Positions 47,836-59,831 of a DNA stretch of 64,000 nucleotides are shown here, piece by piece. The position numbers were made by a program, and so were the translations under genes. The stretch spans positions 434,001 through 498,000 of the forward strand of contig CP126193.1 of the NCBI GenBank assembly GCA_030272155.1, read 5' to 3'. The notes below the pieces were generated by a model that searched no databases, was not told the DNA's origin, and saw only the letters and a program-made list of their open reading frames with translations. Numbering within the stretch: the first letter of the stretch is position 1; each line of letters begins with the position of its first letter. This stretch comes from Tetradesmus obliquus (Eukaryota > Chlorophyta > Chlorophyceae > Sphaeropleales > Scenedesmaceae).

Positions 47836-50031
47836 GGGTGGTGATGGGAGCTGGCGTGTGTGTGTGTGTGATAGCCTGTGCCGTTGCGCCAGCTGCGCCA
47901 GCCTGCGCAGGTGCTCGATGTGCGCACAAGCGCATGCTTTCTCAAATGTCCTTGCAGCGCAGTGTGCAGCGAGCGGCGCCCATAGCAGCAGCCGCACGAG
48001 ACGCTCAACCTCTTTCCCTCTGCAATGCATGCCAGCCAACCAACAACAGCACCACACGGCACCAGCTGCGATGCAGCCTGGCCGTCTCGCACCGCACCTG
48101 GAAGGTGTATGCCAGCTGCCGCTCCTTGCATGTTGTTTCTTCAACTCTGCTGAAGGAGGCTGCGCCCAGGTTGAGCAGCGCCGCCACCAGCAGGCTGTCC
48201 ACCCAGGACGCCACGTCACCCACAGTGATGCCGTTGAACAGAACCTGCATACACAAGGAATGAAAAGGGAATGTTTGTCAGGCGCTGCTGTGGACAGCAA
48301 GGCAGCCTGCACGGCTGCAGCATACCCTGAGCTGCTGCTGCTGCTGTGCACGCCCCAGCACACGCAGCACACGCACTCGCGGCAGGTGCAGCTGCCCGTC
48401 CTGCTGCACACCAGGCACAAACCGAGATGTCTTCCCTGTCAACTGCCTGCGCCCTTATCCTTTGAGACCCATTTTGCTGCTGCTGCTGCTGCTGCCGCCG
48501 CACCTCTGGTGCGTCCTCCATGGGCAGGCCCGAGCTGGCTGCTGTTCCTGAGCTACTTTATCTCTTGCTGCATTCTGCTGCTGCTATGGGCATGCACATG
48601 TGTGCACATTGAGCACCTGACACAAGCTGGCGCAGGTGCACAGGCTGGCACAAACACACGCGCCAGCTCCCATCACCACCCTCTGCTGCTGCTGCTGCTG
48701 CTGCCTCACCTCTGGCGCATCCTCCATGGGCAGCCCTGAGCTGGCTGCTCTCCCCAATCAACCGTGTGCAACTATGTGCAACTTGAAACGTTGATGCATT
48801 TCGCTGCTGCTGCTGCTGCCGCCGCACCTCCTGCGCGTCCTCCAAGAACAGGCCCAACCTGGCTGCTCTTCCCAATGATCTATGTGCAACCATGCGCAAC
48901 CTCATCAACCGATGCACTTCGCTGCTGCTGCTGCCGCACCTCTGGCGCGTCCTCCATGGGCAGGCCCGAGCTGGCTGCCACTGTGAGCGCGATGCCTGCC
49001 AGCGCCACGGCCACAAAGGCGGTGCTGCAGCCCTTCATGCCCTCAGCCAGCTCATGGATGATCTCCAGCTGCATGCAGGACAGCGGCGACAGGTGGTGTT
49101 GGTGGTGTGGTGTTGTGGTGGCGGTGGTGCTGGTGTTGGCCGTCGTGACAACAAAGATGTTGGGCAGGAAGTGCCGCGTGGCATCTGTGGCGAGCAGGCA
49201 GTAGCCGGGGCAGCGACGACGGCAGCTTGCAGGAAAGCAGGCCGGCCAGAGTGCTGGACCACTAGCATGCCAGGCTTGGTGCTGGGATGTGTGTGTCACG
49301 TGCGTTGTTGTGTTTCGAGGATTAGCCAAGCAATGCCTGCATCTGCCCTCAATGCCCGGCACCTTCTGTCCTGGTCGTCACCATGCAAACAGCATTGGTG
49401 CTGCCTGCAGAGACCTTGGCGCGGGATTCTGTGCGTGTTCCTGCAGTTTACTGCAAGTTTCATGCGACGGGTGTGCCTGCCCATCTGGTGGCTGTTCAAC
49501 TTGTACATACCTGCGAACTTGTGTGTATGCGTCAATATGTGTACAGTTATGTGCGAAATTGTTTATATACAAGTGTGTCTTGTGCCACCCCACCTGGTGG
49601 CTGTTGAACTTGTAGGGCCCCACCAGCTCCCGCTCCAAAAAGTCAGCAGACATTATGAGCGAGTCGCCATCGATGCTGCTGGTGGTGATGTAGGGCCCCG
49701 ACACACTGATGGCGGCAGTCTGCGCAGTCCAGGGAGAGCTGGGATACACAGTGCGTGCAGGCCGTACAGGCGCTGCCACAGGTTCTGCGCTGCTGCTGCT
49801 GCTTGCAGGTGGGGGTTGCAGCGGTTGGGCGCTGCTGCTGCTTGTGCTATTGCTGACTTCGGTTGTGCTCGTGCTGGTCTCATTGGAGGCCCTGCGTTGC
49901 GTCGGCTGCCTTCTGCCTGCGCATTGCGTGCGAGCTCTGCAGTGAAGCAGAAGTGGGTCAGTGCCACTGCTGCTGCTGCCTTTCTCACTAGCTGAACAGC
50001 AGAGGCAGCAGCTTCCACCGCGACGAGCCAT
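43619..50031 (-). CDS. Unrecognised multi-pass membrane protein
   Basis: Nine exons: 49594-50031, 48940-49068, 48098-48244, 47138-47298, 46493-46558, 45667-46153, 45151-45276, 44225-44401, 43619-43747; 619 residues with continuous phase. About six hydrophobic segments are visible: TAFVAVALAGIALTVAAS, WVDSLLVAALLNLGAASF, FTQFSIAATTVSIVTT, PPLVTLASGLFFAAAV, GLALVLQAVATGLLVTA, LSILAWAVVIAKGVALIA. The N-terminal 140 residues are Ser/Cys-rich and may hold a targeting peptide. An Ala-rich loop occupies exon 6. Conserved-looking stretches such as ITVGDVASWVDS, YGNTLDDVDAALEAQRR and LYTEGCDVAHLLEGLGGKG suggest a real family, but I do not recognise it. Almost every intron contains copies of an adjacent exon edge. 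Confidence 0.75.
43978..44168 (-). repeat. Two intronic copies of the donor edge of membrane-protein exon 8
   Basis: 43978-44049 and 44102-44168 repeat 44224-44295 (LFHNLSILAWAVVIAK plus GT donor). They are separated by AACATAA-type simple repeats. Confidence 0.88.
44435..44735 (-). repeat. Three intronic copies of the acceptor edge of membrane-protein exon 8
   Basis: Copies at about 44435-44510, 44531-44600 and 44655-44735 repeat 44345-44404: the CAG acceptor, VINKVVAAELIFIATTNFD coding bases, then a (CTG)n tract. Confidence 0.9.
45011..45097 (-). repeat. Intronic copy of the donor edge of membrane-protein exon 7
   Basis: About 80 bases almost identical to 45148-45227 (TANMANEDYSGALADIIQ plus GTCAGTG donor). 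Confidence 0.92.
46580..46630 (+). repeat. (CAG)n tract
   Basis: About 17 CAG units in the intron before exon 5 of the membrane-protein gene, about 20 bases upstream of that acceptor. Confidence 0.85.
46855..47072 (-). repeat. Two intronic copies of the donor edge of membrane-protein exon 4
   Basis: About 46855-46925 and 46994-47072 repeat 47134-47215 (end of exon 4, PPLVTLASGLFFAAAVGRSG, and its GTGAGTA donor). The nearer copy is the less diverged. Confidence 0.88.
47385..47792 (-). repeat. Four intronic 54-nt pseudo-exon copies of the start of exon 4
   Basis: Copies at 47385-47438, 47510-47563, 47623-47676 and 47739-47792. Each is exactly 54 nt, preceded by (CTG)n or CCGCAG ending in AG and followed by GTGAGT or GTGAGC. 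All read GINRLGLMFTQFSIAATT or a close variant without a stop, in the phase of the surrounding exons. Confidence 0.92.
48490..48865 (-). repeat. Three intronic copies of the donor edge of membrane-protein exon 2
   Basis: Copies near 48490-48540, 48703-48745 and 48822-48865 repeat 48930-48977 (ASSGLPMEDAPE and GTGCGG/GTGAGG-type donor), each next to a (CTG)n tract. Confidence 0.88.
49468..49502 (-). repeat. Intronic copy of the donor edge of membrane-protein exon 1
   Basis: Repeats 49580-49613 (YKFNSHQ and following GT) with several substitutions. Confidence 0.75.
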
Positions 50032-50172
50032 CCTTGTTAAATTCAATCTGAAATTACCTGCAGAACGGCGTCTGCTGCCCAGTAGTCCGAAGGCCTGCAA
50101 TGCGAGGGTCACCAATGGCCCGCTGCATCGTCGTGGCGAGTCTGGCACCACCGAGCGTGTTAATTTGTTTCT

Positions 50173-50177
50173 TTACA
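50173..50177 (-). promoter_or_regulatory. Possible TGTAA polyadenylation signal of the NEK kinase gene
   Basis: TTACA on plus, about 500 bases after the kinase stop codon and 140 bases before the start of the next minus-strand gene. Confidence 0.4.
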
Positions 50178-50675
50178 ACGTTATTAAATGATCAACACAG
50201 GCTCAGCCGTGGCAGGGAGGATCAGTAGTGCCTGTAATGGACTCGACAAGCGGGGCACTCCTGCTCACGTGCTGTAAGGCATGGCAAGCATGTGCCAATC
50301 TACACAGCAACTTGCATATTGATGGTACACAGTAAGATGGACCATTGTTACTTGTGGCAGATCGTAGTACTTGACAGTGACGTCGTAGCAAGTTGGATCC
50401 CAAGATGATGGCATTGCTACTCGCCTACTACGCCCCCGAACTGGAAAAAACTGACACACGCAGCGTTTATGCCATAGGGTCAAACCCCCAACTGCAGAAC
50501 CTTCACCTGGTTGGTGGTGGTGGTTGTAACCCTGGACACCACCATGGTCAAACACCAGCCTGTGCCTGAGGCATTGACACGTGACTGCATGGTGCACATG
50601 GCCAGCAATAGCCGGTACACGCGTGAACAGATTGATTTACTGCACTATTCCCAGCCCAAACCCTGCAGCTGGAAG

Positions 50676-53600
50676 CTACCGCCCAAACGCCTGGCTCTCC
50701 AGCAGCAGCAGCTTGTTCATCTGGTGCAGCACATGGGGGCTCCTGGCTCCCAGCAGCTCAGCAAGCAGCTTCTCATACACATGGCTGCCACCGCCTTTGC
50801 TGCTGCCGGCTGCTGAGGAATCAGCGCCAATTTCTGTTGCTTGGTCCGCCTCTGATGCCTGCTGCGTGGCTTCCACATACCTGCGCATCACCATGCACAG
50901 ACCAGATCACACGGTAATGTTGAGAGCACTGCCACACCAGGCAGCTGAGGGCAGTTGCAACGCTTGCACCGGCATGCGCAATGCTACATCTAGTCGATGA
51001 TATGAGGCAGTCAGAACAACACTCTCTCGCCTTCATACGATACCTGCCGCTCAGCAAGCGCCACTAAATGCACTAACACAGTGCATGTACGAGAAAAACA
51101 CACCAGCACTGCCTGTTCCGTCCTCGCTTTAGCACACTCTATGCTGCAGCGCTGCAAGTACCGCCTCACCTGTACGCCATCATCATCGCCTCCTGCCCAA
51201 GGCTCTCCTCCAGGCTGCAGCGCAGCGCCTCTATGCGCGCAGCCAGCGGCACAGCCCCGACAGCAGCAGAGGCAGCAGCATCAGCATCAGCGCCAGCGCC
51301 TGCAGCTGCAGATGCTTCTGGTGGCAGCCCGAAGGCGTCACCACCGGCATCACCACTGGCCGCAGCACTGGCAGTGCAGCTGCTGCTTTCGGTGCAGGGT
51401 GCAGCAGCAGCGGCAGCTGCTCCTGTGCTGCTGCAGCCTGCGTCATCGGGCATGGCTAGAAACAACGCAGACTGTATCTGCTGCAACACGCGCTTGGCCT
51501 GGGGGCTCTCACACTGCGCTGAGGCATGTCCGCTGCCAGATGCTGCTGCTGACAACGCTGTTGCTGTTGCTTTCAGAGGAAGTTGCCCTGCAAATGTCAG
51601 CTCTGCTGCTGGCTGCGCCTGCTCCAGCTGCAGCGCCCTGAGGCTAAACAGCTGCTGCCGGTGCTCATGCTGAGGTGGCAGCAACACCTGTTGGTGCTGC
51701 TGCTGCTGCTGCTGCTCAGGTTTGGGGTCTTCTAAGTGGGTGCCGTACGGGCAGAAGATCTCTACATCTGGCTCCGACTTGCGCCTGCTGCCTTTGCGTG
51801 CAAGCCGCCACGGCTTGTCAGCGGCACGTTGCCTGCGGCAAAAAGCACAGCACAGCATAAGACAAGAGGCTGCAGGAGCGATAGGAACAGCTAGCACCAT
51901 CCTCACCGGCATGGTGGTGATGTTTTCTGGAAGTTAAAGGGCCCCATCCTCTGGCTATGCACAGCAGCCCCTAGCCCAGTTCGACACTTGCATCACCTGC
52001 AATGCCAGCACATCCCAGCAGCCTATGCAGGTTGGCGCCCCGATTTCATGGCTTTTACTTCTAATCTCTCACCTGCTGCCTCCTGCTGGCTGTTGCTCCC
52101 TGCGCTCACGCTCTGGGGTGCTGCGCCGTGATGCAGTGGCTGATGCAGGCTGAGAAGCCGCAGCAGAACTGCCCGCACTGCTGCTTGCCCTGGACTTCCT
52201 TTCGCGCCTGCTGCTGCTGCTGCTGTGCCGGCTCACTGGTGGGCGCGTTGCAGCAGCGCCTATTCCACCCTGTGCGGCTGTGCCAGACCCCGCTGCATTG
52301 CAAGCTTTAACGCTGCTGCTGTCGCCTTCACCTTTCAAAGCCACCAGCAATGCCTGGCCTCCCACTGACTCCTGCAGCACCAGCAGCTCGCCAGCGCTGC
52401 TGTTCACACCACCGCCCTGCAGCTTGCTGACAGGCTCGCCACAGCTGCTGCTGTCACCACCTGCAATCCCAACTGCAAGCCCTCCTCCTGCAGCAGCAGC
52501 AGCAGCTGCTGCTGCTCCTAGCTGCTCTGCCAAGCGCTGCCTAAATGCTGCGCCCAACTCGGCCAGCTGGCCCCTTGGCAGCCGTGCTTGCACTGCTCGC
52601 ATGTGCTGCCGGTGCGCAGCAGCAGCCTGTGCGCTCTCCTGCTGCTGCCGAGCTTGCACCTCTGCACGCTCCTGCGCTGCTGCCGCAAGCTCTGCAGCGC
52701 GTGCTTCACGCCGTGCTGCCTCCTCAGCTGCTTCCCGTGCCTGCTGCTTCTTCCACGCGGCACGCTCGCGCCTGACTGCGTCTGCAGGGGACAGGGATGC
52801 AGCACGTCTAGCAGCAGCAGCGGCACCACCACCACTGACAGGCTTGCTGCTGCTGCCCCCACCAGAATGCACGTGCTTGCCAGGATGCTGCTGCCGTACC
52901 CGGTGGGCTGCAGGAGGTGTACTGCCAGGTGCTGGCTTGCTGCTGCTACTGCTGCTGTCACAACCCGCCAGCCCAGGTCTGTTGGGCGTACAATGAGCAG
53001 CACCCAGCCGGGGTGGTGGCGGCTGCTGCAGCAGCTGCGCCTGAAAGGCCAGCAAACCCTCTGCTCCATCTGCAGCATGTGCTGCCGCCGGTGCCGCTGG
53101 CAGCGCTCCTACAGGCTGCTCAGAAATGCCAGGCGACCTTGCAGGCAGCGCTGCCATCTCAGCTTGCAACTGGTCAAAGGCAGCTTGCTGCCTCTCCAGC
53201 CAGCCCGTGGCAAGCAGGCCTCGCCTCTGCTGCCGGCACTGCTGGCCATCTGGCGAGGCGCCGCTGCTGCCAGCACCATCATCAGCGCTGTCACGACTGC
53301 CTGCCTCATCTGCACTGCCACTTGTCATACTGTCATCCAGAGCCTGCTCATCACCGTCCGCGTTTGCGCCAGCAGCCGTGCCTGCCTCTTCCGAAGCCAG
53401 TGCCCCTGCTGCGACTGAGCTAGCAGACTCATCATGCGCATGTACTGCTGACGGATATGTGCATTCGGTTGTTGCTATGCTGTGGCTACTGCTGCTGCTG
53501 CTGTTGAGTGAAGAGCCCTTAGACATGCTCTGCCCACCAGCACCGCTGCTGTCGCTGCGTCTGCTGTCGCTGGCTTCCTGCTGTGAGCTGTCTTGCACTG

Positions 53601-56566
53601 CACTGCAGTGGCCAGCAGGCGCTGCTGGTTGCTCAGCTTGTGCTTGCAGCTGAGGCACCTCACAACCTGCTGCGGCCGCATCACTCACAATTCTGCCTGG
53701 CGTTCTGCTTGAACTGATGCCATCTGCTGCGCTTCCGGCCCCACTTTCACCAGCGGCAACTGCTGCTGCTGCTGCTGCTTGAGAGGGCAACTCTGGACCA
53801 GCCTGGGATATCCTGCAAAAAAATGGGTGCATGCACAACAAGTAAGAGCCTGCTATGTGCTCAGAGCGTGACGCTTGATCTCTGCACAGGTATGCTGCCA
53901 TCTGGCCGAAGCTCAGCTCAGGCGTGGCACGGCGCTTGCTGCTGACACTGTGTTACTGCAGTTGGTGCTGCAGATATCAAGCAGGATGCCACACATGCTC
54001 ACCGCATCACGTGCTGCGCGTATTTTGCCAGGTGCGTCTTGACGTAGGGCATGCGCAGGATGGTGTCTATGCTGGGGCGTGCCTGGCGAGATGTGGAAAC
54101 ACAGCACACAGCACCACAGCAGAGGCAGCAGTGCAGCGTGGTCTCACTAAAAACACCATGCAGTCATGACACCAGCGGCAGCAGGATCCTGCAAGCATAG
54201 CACAGTCTAGTTGCATCCAGCAGGTTCCGGCATGTGCTAATCCATTGGCTCACGCAGGGCACAACAGGTTTTAATTCTTTGACGCGGCTACACACCTGTG
54301 GGTCCTGCTGCAGCAGCGCATCCACCAGCCCTCGCAGCTGCGCGCTGTACCTGCCCGGCAGCGGCGGGTAGCGGCCGCGCAGGATCTTGACCACCAGCGC
54401 TGGCAGGCTGCCGCCGTCAAATGCACGCCGCAGACTCGCCAGCTCGTACAGCACACAACCTGTTTCGGGCAGATGCAGCACACCGACAAACTTGTTGATT
54501 GTGATGCCGTGGCAGATAATCCATTGTGGCGAGAGCGTGTCCAAAAAGAGCGGGACACAGCAGATGACGCATCCAGAACAGCACATGTCAGGCGGTAACT
54601 GCAAGCAAGGGCCATTTTCACCAAGCAGCTCACCCAGAGCCCAGCAATCGCTCTTGCGGTTGTAAGGCTTGTCCTGACAAATTTCTGGCGACAGGTAGTA
54701 TGGTGTGCCAATCTGCATGAGCAAAGCCAGTGAACACAGGCTCGACCAACAAGGGCACAGAACACAGCCGCCAGTGTCTCTGCAACAAGCCATTAGAAGA
54801 TCACAAGCTCATCTCCTGCCTGCACCTGCTGCTGAGCTATGTATAGCTGTGCAGGCGTTGCAGCATTGCTGCATCACAACCCCCCTGCTGAGTGTGGCTA
54901 GCTGGCTGGCTGGTATGTGTCTGGTCGCATGCAGTGCAGTTCAAGTGCTTGCAGCCCAGCCAGCCACTCACTGCAGTCTTGACCAGCTCTGTCTCACTGT
55001 TGAGCACACGAGAGATGCCGAAGTCCCCCAGCTTGGCAATAGCCCCTGCAGGACAGCAGGCAGACCCAACCGTCACCATTGATGCTGGCCCGTTTTTAAA
55101 CATCTAAAGCACTGCAAGCTTGAGGTGGTTGCTTGGGTTGCCCTTGCAGACTGTCCACATGACCACCTCGACCTCTGCTCACCTTCAGCAATGAAGATGT
55201 TTTGTGACTTGAGGTCCCTGTGCAGGATGCCCTTGCTGTGCAGCTGCCACAGCGCCAGCGCTATCTGTACAAACCTGCAGGCAGGGGTGCAGCCGCAGCA
55301 GGCCTGTCACACATGTGACAGCCTTGCACGACAATCGGCTCTAGCTGTTTGCTGCTGCTGGCTGGTTGCTGCTGTCCATCGCAGCATTTTTCGTCAGGTG
55401 CGCACAAAGCGTTTCCGGTACAGTGCATCACTATGGCACCTACTGCACAGACACAGCCCTAGCTGGCTGCACGGCATCATGCGGCTGGGTGTGAGCATAG
55501 GCTGTGCGCTCACCAAAACATGATTTCCTGTTCTGTGAAGGGCTTGGCAGCCTGTGCCCTGTTGGCAATCAAGCCACTCAGGTCCCCATAGCGGCAGTAT
55601 TCCATCACTATGTGCAGCGTGCCTTCCTGCAAGCAGGCACAACCACACGCACAAGTGATTGCAGCTGCTGACCAGTTGAACTTGCAGAACGGCATGGGCT
55701 GTGGCCGCACTGCTGCTACTGCCGCGGCAGCACTGCCACCAGCCGTGTGTTGCAGGCTGCCGACCGAAAACGCGCTGCAGCCACACCAGCAGCTTTCTCT
55801 GCTGCTAATGATGTCCCCAGGTTGCTCACCTGCTTGATGCACTCAATGTAGCGCACTATGTTGAGGTGATCCAGCTCCTGCAGCCGGACAAAGCAGCAAG
55901 AAAACTGTTGCAAAATCTGATGCTTGTCATAAAGTCAGCAGCTGCATCTTGATGTGTCATAGCCATTGGGAGTAACAGCTACCACCAGACGGGCTGGTGT
56001 GGGTGTCAGGTGCAGCAGCTGCTTGCACGGAACTGGGAAAGTCAGGCACACTAGGACAAAGCAGCTGCCAGGCTATTGCTGCGGCATGTGCAGGGCGTGA
56101 AAAACATGTATCCAATATTGCACGCTGCTGCTTTTCGTGCTGCAGCAGTATGCAACTGATACTGCTGCTGCCACTGCTAGCAACGCTTCTGCTGTGGGTC
56201 CTTGCCTGCATGACCTTCACTTCATTAATTGCTTCCAGCTGTTCTTGCTGAGTGAGACCATCGATGCGGACCTACAAGCACGTTCATATGTGGGTGGGCA
56301 AGCCTCCCAGGCATCTGCTACCCACAACTGGTGATAACATAGCAGTAGACCATGCAACATCAACTTCCAGCAGGTCGCACCTGCTTCACGACCACCTGAC
56401 GCCTGCTGTCTGAGTGTGCTGTGGGCTGCCACCCCAGACATGGTTCTGTAGTGCTGACAGCGAGCAGTACTTTGCCAAAGGCGCCCTCTCCCAGGGTAGT
56501 GCCCAGCTGATAACTGCTTGCCAGTCCATGCAGCGCCTGCTGCTGCTGTTGATGCAGGCAGCTCAT
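50676..56566 (-). CDS. NEK (NIMA-related) protein kinase with long C-terminal tail
   Basis: Twelve exons: 56381-56566, 56215-56271, 55830-55877, 55514-55626, 55183-55274, 54972-55045, 54634-54712, 54296-54459, 54003-54082, 52073-53812, 51170-51832, 50676-50880; 1166 residues in phase. Kinase motifs in order: glycine loop GEGAFGKV, ATP lysine in VVVKQ, helix-C Glu in INEVK, LDHLNIVRYIEC, MEYCRYGDLSGLI, catalytic HRDLKSQNIF, DFGISRVL, IGTPYYLSPEICQDKPYN, SDCWALGCVLYELASLRRAF, GRYPPLPGRYSAQLRGLV, ARPSIDTIL. All residues needed for activity are present. GTPYYLSPEIC and KPYNRKSD are typical of NEK kinases, which govern cilia length, deflagellation and mitosis in algae. The roughly 870-residue tail is Ser/Ala-rich with a coiled-coil stretch (REARAAELAAAAQERAEVQA) and ends HVYEKLLAELLGARSPHVL, resembling the C-terminal helices of long NEKs. 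Confidence 0.87.
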
Positions 56567-59390
56567 GCTGCACGTGGAAGCGCCTATATCAGCAGTTAAG
56601 CTGGTATAATTGCTAAAACAGAACCATTATCAGGTTGAGCAGGTTGCACGGCATCTCACACGCCAAGCTCTTCTGTGCAGCAAACGACGACTCATTTTCA
56701 CGTTCTCTTCGTTGCGTTCCTTACAACTACAAGCACAGAAACAGCTGGAAACATGGTTTGAAGGCGTACGCATCCAGACTGGATGCCCATGGTGTTGTAT
56801 CAGGGGTTGGCAGACGTTTGGCGGGTACACTGTGTTGCACACGGTGGTCGCTTACCAGCGCTTGAAACTGCCACTTCGTCAGCAATATACGGTATTACGT
56901 CTATCAAACGCGGGAGCAGGCACAGGCCGTGTGACGGCACAGTAACTGAGCACCTGAGCTAGGATGTGCCGTGAGTGTCATGAGCGTGGAGTACGTGCTC
57001 TGCTCAGCAAACTGCGTATTTGCGGTTGAATGTAGAGATCAAAATGCACGGGTTGCTCACAGAGAGTTTGCATATAGCATGAAAGCAGGTGTCTCAAGCA
57101 TGCATTTCAGGCGGAAGATGGCCTGTGTGCAACACACACCAGCAATGACCCTGCTGAGCAGGCAATGTGGAGGATAATTACCAGCCACAGCAGCACATCC
57201 TGTATAAAGCTTTTCAACGTGGCTGTTGCAGCCAAGAAGCCTGCAGAAAACACACACAACAGCTACGTTGGCTGCAGCTCTGCATCATGTGCTGCTGATG
57301 CAGTGCAGATACCATGCAGCCATGTAAGCTCAGTGAAGAGGTTGACACGCCCAATCCACATTCACCAATCCGCATGAGAACCAAAATACTACAGAACATC
57401 AGTACGACTATACACATGGTATGACCGAGCCTGAGCAGGTAACAGCCGCCACTTCCAAAGATGATGTCAAGCAGCAAGTAGCAGTGCCCAGACATGAAAT
57501 GCAGGCAAGAGCCAGCCACAGGTGCCAGAATCGAGTTGCTGTGTTGGCACAACACCACTCTGCACTAAGACGCAAGCTAAGGTCAGCCACTGACTACATC
57601 TGTCCAGTGACTTACTTCACTGGCCGATCAAGCACTTGAGAAACCTACGACCTAAATGCAAACGCAAGCTGCTTTGACACGCAGCTTCAGCAGCTCCTGC
57701 TCACACATTTGCGATGCTTAACCCACTGTGGCCCGGCCATAAGACAACCAAAAACTCAAGTCCCAAAAAACCAGATGTAGTACCGGTGCCAGTTGCTAAC
57801 AAGAGCTGCATTGCAGTACATTGCACTGCACAGCCTGTGAGCTGTGCAATTGGTTGCGCCCTCTGTTGTGTCCGTGCATGCTTGTCCAGCATGCTCTGCC
57901 CGCTGCTGTCATGACAGTCGCCTCCCTCTAGCCTGCAGTAACAAGTAACACAGGGTCACTTTGACAAGCTAGCCGTCACCCCTACTCCAGCTGCTGTGCC
58001 TGCACAGCATGTCTGGCATCTGTAGAAGGAAGGCCTAAGCCAACACAGCCATGGCAAACAAGACAAGGAAGGGTGCACAGCACCGCACGCACACCACCAT
58101 CAGCACAACACTGCACAGCTCAACAGGGGTTGAGCGCAGCGCCAAAACACAGCACACATGCTGCATCAAATTATAGCCTGAAAAGGCGTCACCGGCTAGT
58201 ACTCTGGCAGAAGACCGCCTGGCTGTCTGCTGCCTGGCTCAGTGGGCTGGAGGTGTGTTCAACACCTACCATGCCATTAAAAACTAGACTGAATGTCAAT
58301 CACAAACTGGCTGGGCAGGCAGGCAGCAGCCCAATGCAGGAAGCAGCCCAATGCAGGATGTGTATGCCTGCTGCCATGCACGGCGCTGCGCCGCTTGTGC
58401 TGCTACGCCACTCGCTCATATGCTGGGCGTGCATGCCGATCACACAGCTGTTCATTGATCCAATGCTTTGTAGCTGCTTGCCGTCAGTGCTCCCGAGGCA
58501 AAGGTATGGCAGGGCCTTGCACCTGCACCAAGGTCTGCTAGCCTTGCGCCAAACATACATCCAAGCTGCAGCCCTCGAGCTACACAGCAGCAACAGCCAT
58601 CAATGTTGAAAGTGTGTAACAGCTTGAGATAAACTTCGGTAGCTGGTGTCATGGCCAGGAGGTTGTTGCAACCCAGAATAGGCCCACGACACCATGCATG
58701 CTGCTTCAAAATGCATGCCCCCACATCCCCCTACCTCTTCCGTATCTGTGTAGATACAAAGGCTCTACACTGCGGCAGCTGTGGTTGTCTGAAGCTCGCA
58801 ACTGTCAATGCAGGGGTGCAATGCCCCTGGGATGGCCCTTCGCGACAACAGCCTTCATCACCACAAGCATGTGGCCGCCAACCAACCCGCATGAAGCAGC
58901 CCACAGCGTCAACAGGAGCAACAACCTCAAGCTCAGGGCAGAGACATCGACACGTGAAAACCAGTGCATGCCACTCTCAGCTGTACTGAGCAGCAACAGG
59001 CGCCACAATGAGCCTAGATCAGCCAATGGGGCATGCCAAGTCAGCCACCTGTCGCATTCTGTGCAGCAGTGCCCAAAGGGCGCGCCAGCCGTGTCGCAGG
59101 CTCCCGCAAGTCCTCACCACCCTCCTGCAGGCAGCCCGCACTGCAGCCAGCCCGCACTAAAAGCAATGCGACACCAAATCACCTTCCATGACACCGATCT
59201 AGCAAAGACTGTCAACAAATGGTGTTGACCGCAACTGCCCGTACAGACCTGCTGCTGCAGCCTGCACACCTTCACCTCTTTTGCAACACGCACCAGTCCA
59301 CCCTACTCGCCACGCCTCTTGTTCGCAAAGCAAAAACACACACAGTAAGCACATACACACATGCGCATGCACAACACATATTACACGCCA
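56567..59390. other. Intergenic region without a supported gene
   Basis: 2.8 kb between the NEK start and the PP2C 3' end. It should hold the NEK promoter. Frames in the region are AT-richer and show no domain motif or consistent splicing. Plus-strand TGTAA occurs at 57324 and 58613 but no gene could be tied to either. Confidence 0.45.
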
Positions 59391-59395
59391 AGCCG
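59391..59395 (-). promoter_or_regulatory. Possible TGTAA polyadenylation signal of the PP2C gene
   Basis: TTACA on plus, about 440 bases after the PP2C stop codon. Confidence 0.4.
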
Positions 59396-59831
59396 AAGGC
59401 GCATCAATAGCAGCCAAGTTGTAGGTTTGATTGAGCCCCCAAACAGGCTGGAGCGTCATTCCTAGTAGTGCAAGCAGACATGCAGCACACAATACAATCC
59501 TTGCACGTAACAGCCGCAGGCACGTCAGCCTGCACGCAAGCACTGCCAACAAAACAATGGCGTGTTGGTGACCGCGTGAAACAGCCGCAGGCATGTCAGC
59601 TGTACGCAAACACAGCCAACAAAACAATGGCGTGTTGATGGCCGCGTCTGCACCGCTGGCGTGCCTGCACATGACGTCTCAGCGAAGATGCTCCTGTCAT
59701 CAACATGATGATGAGCAGCACATGCGACAGCAGCTGGCTACACTGCCAAGTTGTTGCAGCATTCCAGCGCCAGGCATTCTGCTATAGCAGCAGCTGCAGC
59801 TGATGCCACCACCCCTGCAGCTCCTCATTAT

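Noticed and set aside
58073-58609. Plus-strand frame ending just before a TGTAA at 58613
   Set aside because: The signal is only four bases after the stop, composition is not coding-like, and no domain or splice partner was found.
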